Of a stretch of 64,000 bases of DNA, positions 58,516 through 64,000 are shown piece after piece; position 1 is the first letter of the stretch, and the number at the start of each line of letters is the position of its first letter. The stretch lies in contig OW028576.1 in assembly GCA_932294295.1 (NCBI GenBank), positions 41,365,247 through 41,429,246 on the forward strand, read 5' to 3'. The stretch is from Alitta virens. Lineage: Eukaryota > Annelida > Polychaeta > Phyllodocida > Nereididae. Under the pieces are notes generated by a model. The model was not told the DNA's origin and did no database searches. It saw nothing but the letters and a program-made list of their open reading frames with translations. The translations under genes were made by a program, and so were the position numbers.

Positions 58516-58649
58516 TTTTTACTTTATCTATACTAATAACTGTCATTTATCTCGCTCTTATAATGTTAATCGACGTAGGGGCAATGTTTAGTATTTTATA
58601 GTAATTCAGGAAACAATGGTGATTGAGTCATACTATATTTATTGATAAT

Positions 58650-59270
58650 CAATGGGCAATAGCCGTCACACACACACAAACACATCAGATACATTTATAT
58701 AACACAAAATCAGCAGTTCTTAGTCTTATATGTAATAGATAAGCAAGGTTAAGAACCAACAAACTAAAAGCAATTAAATAAACATATGCAAAGTTGTTTC
58801 ATTCCTTATAAGCGACATTATAATTTAATATAATACGATGATAATATTATAAGATAATAATAATAATAATAATAACACAAACACACACACGCACACGCAC
58901 ACACACGCGCGCGCTCGTGCGCATCAGATACATTTATATTTACAAAAATCACCAGTTCTTAGTCTTATATGTAATATACAAGCAATGTTAAGAGTCAGCA
59001 AACTAAACACAGTTAAATAAATATACGCAAAGTTTTTTCATTCCTTATAAACCGCATTATAATATAATATAATATGATGATAATATTATAAGATAATAAT
59101 AATAGCTATGTACACGCATTCCTTAGGCATAAATAATATCATGTATGTTGCATTATTCACCCCGTATAATGTTTTCTTTATTGATAGGCCAATATAGCTC
59201 AATTGAGACATTAATTATTAATAATAATAATAATAATAATAATAGCCATGTACACGCATTCCTTAGACTT
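58650..59270. repeat. Tandem ~238-bp duplication with microsatellites
   Basis: Two diverged copies (from about 58683 and 58921) share ATCAGATACATTTATAT, CAGTTCTTAGTCTTATATGT and a run ending in AATAAT repeats. They are separated by CA/CG repeats. A further pair with TGTACACGCATTCCTTAG lies at 59110 and 59249. No gene is seen. Confidence 0.75.
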
Positions 59271-59395
59271 AAATAATATCTCATTTCGTCAACCTATTCT
59301 CATCGTATAGTATAGTGCAGCGCAGTATAGAATAGAATAGAATAGTAGTTCCTGAAGATAATAGTGACTCATCTATGCATTAATATCAATCAGTC

Positions 59396-59530
59396 CATCA
59401 GTCAGTCAGTCAGTCAGTCAGTCAGTCGGATAGTAAGTCAGTCATGCAACCAGTCAGTCAGCCAGTCAGTCAGTCAGTCAGTCAGTTAGTTAGTTAGTTG
59501 GTCAGTTGACTGGTCAGTTGGTTAGTCTGT
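59396..59530. repeat. (CAGT)n microsatellite
   Basis: CAGT repeats with GTTA variants just beyond the 3' end of the protease gene. It fills the interval between the Polinton protease and the upstream non-coding repeats. Confidence 0.9.
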
Positions 59531-59557
59531 TAGTTAAGCTACTATTTAATTGTCAAT

Positions 59558-60031
59558 CTACCTATCCATCTTATCACTATATAGCGTCATGCAATGTTCT
59601 TTTACATCTCCAATGTCTTTAAGTATATTCAAAACATTCAATCTTTTTAACTGTCTACATCGATAATAAGCGTATACTAGAGAGTAAAAACCACATTTTT
59701 CGTTAGAAATAAGCGAATAATTCCTCGAACAGTTCTCGAATTGTGTCATAAACACCTCCATTTCTCTATTGTAGGTCGTCTCTCCCAGGACATCGAAAAT
59801 TTCCAGATTATTCTTGACCTCATTACGTCTACTACCATCACTATGAATCCTCAGGAAAATCCAATGACCGACTTCTCCGCGTAAGTACGAGTTTTCGTTA
59901 CAATTTACGATGTAGCAACCTGTCATTTTGACGGGGACGTATTTCAGCGCATTACAGGGTATAATGACCATAATTTCTGTTGATACTATTACGTCATTCC
60001 ACAGTAGCTCGTATATTTGATTGGTGTTCAT
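59558..60031 (-). CDS. Adenain-like cysteine protease (Polinton PRO)
   Basis: A 157-residue protease of the adenovirus/Ulp1 cysteine-protease type, which in Polintons is thought to mature capsid proteins. Visible features are YIVNCN, catalytic His in GHWIFLRI (~75), the acidic partner in LEIFDVLGE (~101) and catalytic Cys in NEKCGFYSLVYAYYRCR (~131). The oxyanion Gln usually seven residues before the Cys is Ser here, so activity is not assured. The ATG overlaps the stop of the capsid gene by four bases (ATGA, 60028-60031), which suggests coupled expression. Length is in the short part of the family range, and the frame is intact. Confidence 0.8.
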   Translation of the reverse strand: MNTNQIYELLWNDVIVSTEIMVIIPCNALKYVPVKMTGCYIVNCNENSYLRGEVGHWIFLRIHSDGSRRNEVKNNLEIFDVLGETTYNREMEVFMTQFENCSRNYSLISNEKCGFYSLVYAYYRCRQLKRLNVLNILKDIGDVKEHCMTLYSDKMDR

Positions 60032-61161
60032 GTCAGATAGATATTGCGAGCGTAGTCTATACTGAATAGACCCGGATATGTCACTTTTGTTATCATAACA
60101 GCCGATTCGGGTAGAGGTGACTTAAATCTAAGTTCTATTCTCACGCTACCGTCTCTCGTCACAGGGTAAAAGCCCTCGTAGTTCTGAGGTGCCAGGTTTA
60201 TGACGAATAAGCTGTAGCCCTCCTTGTACTCCTCTCTAGTGATCCTCGCACTCCCATTGAAATTTGGTTTTCTCTTGTAAAGTTCAGAATAGCAGTTTAT
60301 GTACTTGTCTTCCGAGAAGTCGATACTTAGAGGTCCGTCAGGCGTGGGCATTCCAGACAGACTGACATTGACGTAAGTTATGTCGTAGTGTCTGAAATTG
60401 TACGGGTTCTTGGCTAGGCTGCCGCTCATAGATTCCCCGGAGACAAAGCCCATCACTATCTTGCTAGGTATTCTACCGTTGTACGCGTCTTCTATGTAAT
60501 ACGACGAGGTGTCCTTGGCTAAATTAAATTTTCTCAATTCTTCTCTAGTGTAGAAATATTGAGCTAAAGATATCTCCTCTTCCATGACTTTTTGATGTCC
60601 CAGCAATACGAAATTCGAAGGCGTCACGTGTTTCAGAATAAGAGTGATGTCTTTAATTTCGAGAATGTAGTCTTTCTTGCTAGTGTTTGAGCTCAGCAAT
60701 CTGAAGGCGCTGGAAGTTGGCGTGTGAGTCATGTCTATAGAGACGCCGTTTAAAAGCATTTTGTTCACTTTAAAAACATCGACGTCCACCTTACACAATA
60801 GTTCAATTATTTTGCTCGATCTCATGCCGGCTGATCTCTTTTTAAATCCCTCATTTCCACCAGTCATCAGACTCACATCGTCCATGCATCTTGCCGTATC
60901 TTTATGGAACAATGCGCATTCCAGCTGGGCGTCATTTAAATCACTCTCTCCTAGTAATGTGTTTATTAAGGCTGTAACCGGTCTGACCACCAGTGACCAC
61001 TCTGTCATTAAGTCTCACTTCTACCTGATCCCAGAGTGCATGACCCAAGTTATTGATCACTCCTACACTCCACCCCCTTCATCCTCGTCCTCATCCTCGT
61101 CCTCATCCTCGTCCTCATCCTCGTCCTCATCCTCGTCCTCATCCTCGTCCTCGTCCTCAGC

Positions 61162-61195
<34 letters not shown>

Positions 61196-61485
61196 GCAGC
61201 AGTGCCTTTATTCTTCTTTTTAGTCTTTTCATTAATGGGAGAGCCGTCCTCAGTGACTATCCTCACCCTTGTCTTTAGATAGACACACGACATGTCTATG
61301 TAAGCTGTACCCGCACCCGGTACATGAAATTTCACATCCCCCTCCGACGTAAATTGGTTGATAGGTTTATGAGTTAATTACTTCACGTTCGTCACTCCCA
61401 GGTTGCTCAGAGGAAGGTTGAACAAATTAGGAGTGTCATCATAGGCTAGTTCTATCGATTGCAGAACCTTTTCACCCGATGCCAT
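60028..61485 (-). pseudogene. Polinton major capsid protein (F54H12.2-like), broken
   Basis: Matches the double-jelly-roll major capsid family often annotated F54H12.2-like. From the ATG at 61485 the frame meets a TAA at 61378-61380 (codon 36) and then continues with FHVPGAGTAYIDM. At about 61078-61200 it runs through an Ala run and a long Glu/Asp run encoded by GCA and GAG/GAC repeats. Family similarity then continues in another frame (NNLGHALWDQVEVRLNDR) and returns to the first frame near 60990. The remainder to 60028 is intact, with FHKDTARCMDD, VNKMLLNGVSID, NPYNFRHYDI and YARNIYLT at the end. Overall length (486 codons) is normal for the family even with the expansion. Confidence 0.85.
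61078..61200. repeat. GCA and GAG/GAC triplet repeats inside the capsid gene
   Basis: On the plus strand these read (TCCTCG/TCCTCA)n then (GCA)n with a few GTA. In the capsid frame they encode an acidic Glu-Asp run preceded by an Ala run. They sit where the family normally has a short linker before the conserved NNxxHALxxQV segment. Confidence 0.9.
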
Positions 61486-61512
61486 GTTGACTGAAAATAT
61501 CCTTGGTTTTAG

Positions 61513-61902
61513 TTAATTTTTTCTTCTTGTTCTTTTTATCGCTGACAGTCGCTTTGCTTTTACAGTGCCAGTGCTAGGTCTCTGCTTTCTTTTCCTGCTT
61601 ACCTGCGCACTCGCCGTGTTGGTCTTAACAACTGAGGCAAGCGATGGCTCTGCAGACCTTTTATCATTTTCCATGCGTAAATCGGCCTCTGCCATTTCAT
61701 TAGACTGCCCAACAGGGGACACTATGGTTAGGGGTAAACTCTCATTTACTTTCGATCCATTGACATCCGTTAGACGTCTTTTTTCGATCACCACTGGTAG
61801 GGGGCGAGTAGACAGTATGGCAGTGGTTCCAGCAGTTTTTTTAAAATGTTCTATCCAAGGCGAGGGGTCCATAGCTGCTAGCGATTTGTATCTCGCTTCC
61901 AT
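61513..61902 (-). CDS. Basic Polinton protein, probable DNA-binding or core role
   Basis: About 129 residues from the first ATG at 61902 (the frame is open a little further up). The N-terminus has MDPSPWIEHFKKTAG, a W..HF pattern found in small Polinton proteins next to the capsid genes. The C-terminal third is strongly Lys/Arg-rich (SRKRKQRPSTGTVKAKRL, KRTRRKN), like a nucleic-acid-condensing virion protein. It overlaps the end of the penton gene by 25 bases and stops 28 bases before the major capsid ATG. The role is inferred from composition and position; no catalytic motif is seen. Confidence 0.6.
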   Translation of the reverse strand: MEARYKSLAAMDPSPWIEHFKKTAGTTAILSTRPLPVVIEKRRLTDVNGSKVNESLPLTIVSPVGQSNEMAEADLRMENDKRSAEPSLASVVKTNTASAQVSRKRKQRPSTGTVKAKRLSAIKRTRRKN

Positions 61903-62345
61903 ATTAGCTCTAAAGTACACTTAGTCGAATGTCTAGTTTCTCTTACTAGTTCTGTCAGAACGTTCCAGCTCGAATCTCGCAGTTCTATGGAAATATGGCT
62001 CACGTCCTTCACTCTCCGGGGCGTGTAGAGTACTGATTGAAAGCGTACATAGTTATGGCGTCTTATTTCACCCAGAGCTATGGATCTCAGCACGGCTCTG
62101 TACGTGTCGCCCAATGTAACTCCCTCTACTTCGGGGCACACCACATATACCACATCCCATTTATTAGCGCCCTCTCCCACGTTAGGTATAGCTATCTCGA
62201 CAAGCCCCAAGTACCACTGGCCTCTGGACGTTGCGTTGACTGGCCTCGAGAATGACTCCGGTAGCTGCACAGTAAATTTACCGGCTGTGTTACTCCGATT
62301 TATGTCCAATGACTGGTGACTGTCCAGATAAATAAAAATTTCAGT
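61878..62345 (-). CDS. Polinton minor capsid (penton) protein, start codon unclear
   Basis: About 155 residues with the pattern of the single-jelly-roll minor capsid family. NTAGKFTVQLPESFSR leads into GQWYLGLVEIAIPNV, then VVYVVCPEVEGVTLGDTYRA, RFQSVLYTPRRV and HISIELRDSSW. In Polintons this protein is predicted to form the penton vertices. Similarity reaches up to about 62345 (EIFIYLDSHQS) but no ATG is seen between the integrase stop (62382) and the homologous region, which is filled by degenerate AAGACT repeats. The native start may be lost or non-canonical. The end overlaps the basic-protein gene. Confidence 0.75.
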   Translation of the reverse strand, partial: TEIFIYLDSHQSLDINRSNTAGKFTVQLPESFSRPVNATSRGQWYLGLVEIAIPNVGEGANKWDVVYVVCPEVEGVTLGDTYRAVLRSIALGEIRRHNYVRFQSVLYTPRRVKDVSHISIELRDSSWNVLTELVRETRHSTKCTLELIWKRDTNR

Positions 62346-62349
62346 CTTT

Positions 62350-62460
62350 CGGGTCCTCGCCTTAGTCTTAAGTCTTATGTCTTAAGTCTTAGACGTAGTC
62401 TTAGACGTAGTCTTAGGCTTAGTCTTAGTCTTAGTCTTAGTCTTAGCCTTCAACGTCTTG
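62350..62460. repeat. Degenerate hexamer repeat (GTCTTA)n
   Basis: GTCTTA/GACGTA units spanning the end of the integrase (Lys-Thr run at its C-terminus) and the expected start of the penton gene. Expansion here may have destroyed the penton start codon. Confidence 0.85.
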
Positions 62461-63164
62461 ATATTAGAGCTGAGTAGCCACTGATTGTATTTAACGGGCC
62501 AGGACTGATACTTAACTAGACTTTCTTCTACTCCGTCACGCCTCAGTCGTTTCTTGATCACTTTTTCGATCTTGAAGAAAGCGTCAGGGTCAAATTTCAC
62601 CGACGTCAGTTCATTAGCGTAGAAAGGTCCCGATACGTCTTCTCCCTCGTAGTCTTTGAGGTAATAAATAGCAACTCCGTCAGAGAATTTCCTGCTCCTG
62701 ACAGTAAATACTTCGCCAGTAAACTAATCGTCGTAAGAACGAAAAAAATTCCCTTTACGCTTGTAGGACGCTCTCACTCTCTGATTTATAGCGAATTTGT
62801 ATCGATGTAGTCTCTTGCTTCCAGAAGTAGAAATGGCTAGCTTGAACGCTCCGATCAAGTCTTTGCTATTTCGCTGAGTGACGTATTGGTAGTCCCATAT
62901 TTCCTGTTCGTTTTCCTCGTCGACGCTTTTAGGACTCACTCCTATACTAGAGTGAATAGTGGCGTTGTACGAGTCGGCAATTCCTCCTATTTCCTCTAGA
63001 TACCCGTAGCTGTTGGCGTATTTGAAGTATTGGAATAGTCTTTTTTTCAACCCTTTAATAGCCGCTTCGGCGTAGTTGGCCTTGGTTTCTGTATTGCTTA
63101 AGACGTGTCTTACTCGATCGACGTAATACTTGTTATAGTCGACGGCGTCCTCGGCGAGTAATAA
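62382..63164 (-). pseudogene. Polinton retroviral-type integrase, C-terminal part with chromodomain
   Basis: A single minus-strand frame with one internal stop (TAG, 62724-62726). It shows the end of the catalytic core around the last acidic residue (KANYAEAAIKGLKKRLFQYF), the YNATIHSSIGVSP segment, an SH3-like part (GEVFTVRSRK, YYLKDYEGE, FYANEL) and a chromodomain (FFKIEKVIKKRLR, SWPVKYNQWLLSSNI), ending in Lys-Thr repeats. The zinc-binding N-terminus and the first two catalytic Asp residues are absent. The frame joins the upstream ORF across a TAA at 63165. The enzyme would not work as it stands. Confidence 0.8.
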
Positions 63165-63545
63165 TTACGCGATCTTCATAGCTTTATTTCTCCGCCATTC
63201 TTCCGATAACTCGGCGTCTATTTTATGGCGTATATCCTTCAGTAGGTCTCCTCCGGCCGACGGTGGCGATGACGACGACGATCCGCTGGTCGCTGTATTT
63301 AAGTGGCGAGCGGGCGGCCCCCCTTCCTCGAGGTGCCCTTCTGCTGCACTAGAAGCCGCGAACTTCGGTACCTCACCCGACAGTGGAAGAGGGGGCGACG
63401 GGCCCGCGCCGCTGCCTATGGCAGCGGTTGCGGCCCGTCGCCCCTGCGCATCCGTCGCGATTTTCTCGTTCCTCTCCATCATACCGTCGTATTTTTCCTG
63501 AGGAATAACGTAAACCTTTCGGTTAAATTTCATAGTCGGCGTCAT
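63165..63545 (-). CDS. Polinton-associated hypothetical protein (KVYVIPQEKYD type)
   Basis: 126 residues from an ATG at 63545. The opening (MKFNRKVYVIPQEKYDGMM) resembles a small Polinton protein family that begins with a basic, LVP-like strand and a conserved Tyr. The middle is low-complexity Gly/Ala/Pro/Ser, partly GC-rich, and the end is helical and charged (RHKIDAELSEEWRRNK). It overlaps the preceding gene by 23 bases. Its stop is immediately followed, in the same frame, by integrase sequence. A deletion may have joined the two genes and removed the rest of both. Function unknown. Confidence 0.5.
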   Translation of the reverse strand: MTPTMKFNRKVYVIPQEKYDGMMERNEKIATDAQGRRAATAAIGSGAGPSPPLPLSGEVPKFAASSAAEGHLEEGGPPARHLNTATSGSSSSSPPSAGGDLLKDIRHKIDAELSEEWRRNKAMKIA

Positions 63546-64000
63546 GTTCCTCTTCTATCAGTAGACTTTTTAAACCGGGTAAGCAATGCCTCAGAAAAGC
63601 TATTAGCGTCTTGTAGCGAGCGACGTAGAGGTCTCTCAGCAGCTTTCTAGAGGCAACAGTGGTCCTACGGTTGGAGTATCTTTTAATTTTAGTCGAGGCA
63701 CCCCGTTTCCTAGAGGAGGTGGTGGTGGTTGTGGTGGTGGTGCTGGAAGACGCCGAGGAGGAGGAGGAGGAGGAGTCTGAGACTATTTTGGCCACTTTCC
63801 TCAGCATTAATTTGAACTCCGCCAGTTCTAAGCGCGGGCTGTTAGATACAGTCAAGTTCCCCTCTAGCGTATTAAGGATCACCTCAGTTAAGCATAGAAG
63901 TTGGTCCCTAGACGCTTCTCTCAGTAGTGAGCGCGCAGAGCGAGGAGTCAGCTTGTAGGCGCTCAGCAGAAGGTCTAGAAACCCGATGCACTTTTTCACT
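63523..64000 (-). CDS. Polinton-associated hypothetical protein, runs off window
   Basis: At least 158 residues; no ATG is seen before the window edge, so the start may lie beyond 64000. Residues about 22-75 (ARSLLREASRDQLLCLTEVI, LELAEFKLMLRKVAKI) resemble a small recurrent Polinton ORF with a LL..A...QLL.L.E..LN.L.G pattern. A Ser run and a Thr run from triplet repeats follow, then a basic segment (SRKRGASTKIKRYSNRR) and a Leu-rich end. The next gene starts inside its last codons. Function unknown; the family recognition is from memory. Confidence 0.5.
   Translation of the reverse strand, partial: VKKCIGFLDLLLSAYKLTPRSARSLLREASRDQLLCLTEVILNTLEGNLTVSNSPRLELAEFKLMLRKVAKIVSDSSSSSSSASSSTTTTTTTTSSRKRGASTKIKRYSNRRTTVASRKLLRDLYVARYKTLIAFLRHCLPGLKSLLIEEEHDADYEI

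Larger units (their letters stand above)
59558..64000 (-). mobile_element. Polinton/Maverick (adintovirus-like) element, partial and decaying
   Basis: Seven adjacent minus-strand genes or remnants form a Polinton set: two small ORFs, integrase tail with chromodomain, minor and major capsid proteins, a basic protein, and adenain-type protease. Gene ends overlap by a few bases. Polymerase B and the packaging ATPase are not in the window and may lie beyond 64000. No terminal inverted repeat was identified. Several genes carry stops or frame changes. Confidence 0.8.

Noticed and set aside
58394..58591. Secreted peptide gene starting at 58394
   Set aside because: The frame has no ATG start and runs straight through a splice donor; only the promoter and donor signals were kept, at low confidence.
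61050..61232. 60-codon minus-strand ORF of Arg-Thr/Arg-Met repeats
   Set aside because: Out-of-frame reading of the GAG/GAC and GCA microsatellites inside the capsid gene.

Overview
The window is a repeat-dominated, AT-rich stretch of an animal nuclear genome. Eukaryotic signs are tRNA-derived SINEs, non-LTR and BEL/Pao retrotransposons, Polinton (Maverick) capsid genes, an intron-type splice acceptor, and many triplet and dinucleotide microsatellites. The mix fits a marine invertebrate, perhaps a mollusc. That is inference; nothing here fixes the species. No conventional cellular housekeeping gene was recognised.

Region 1 (1-17 kb) is a patchwork of related retroelement copies. A minus-strand gag-like unit occurs four times (starts 234, 4214, 5886, 12906), next to BEL/Pao integrase-tail fragments (1-73, 3437-4053, 16344-16885). 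Seven tRNA-derived SINE copies are scattered through it. A full-length, intact-looking non-LTR retrotransposon of the I/Nimb type (7492-12905) sits between two of the gag-like copies. It has a zinc-knuckle ORF1 and an ORF2 with endonuclease, reverse transcriptase and RNase H. Exact 13-bp duplications mark several insertions, so their relative ages can be read.

Region 2 (17-25.7 kb) holds a decayed older LINE (about 17.5-19.2 kb). A second I/Nimb copy (19198-24252) is inserted in it; this copy has lost 130 codons of its reverse transcriptase and the end of ORF2. After A-rich repeats comes a possible minus-strand exon with a good splice acceptor (24764-25160).

Region 3 (25689-56555, 30.9 kb) is the most unusual part: fifteen related head-to-tail units. 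Almost every unit ends in a 7-bp hairpin, a 6-nt spacer and CTAG. Many are preceded by an 11-bp stem-loop (arms ATAAACTTTCC / GGAAAGTTTAT) followed by a T-run and ATT repeats. The left arm is repeated, inverted, about 30 nt inside the 3' end. This matches non-autonomous Helitron2/Helentron-type rolling-circle transposons. The layout, one interrupted unit that preserves its empty site, and covarying end sequences indicate that elements inserted repeatedly into their own ATT tract. No Rep/helicase gene is present.

Region 4 (56.6-64 kb) is a minus-strand gene cluster of a Polinton/Maverick (adintovirus-like) element. In transcription order it reads: two small Polinton-type ORFs, an integrase remnant with chromodomain, a single-jelly-roll minor capsid (penton) protein, a basic protein, the major capsid protein, an adenain-like protease, and further downstream a Cys-rich single-pass membrane protein. 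Several genes overlap by a few bases as in compact viral genomes. Nonsense codons, frame changes and microsatellite growth inside the capsid gene show that this copy is decaying or carries assembly errors. The element continues past the right edge.
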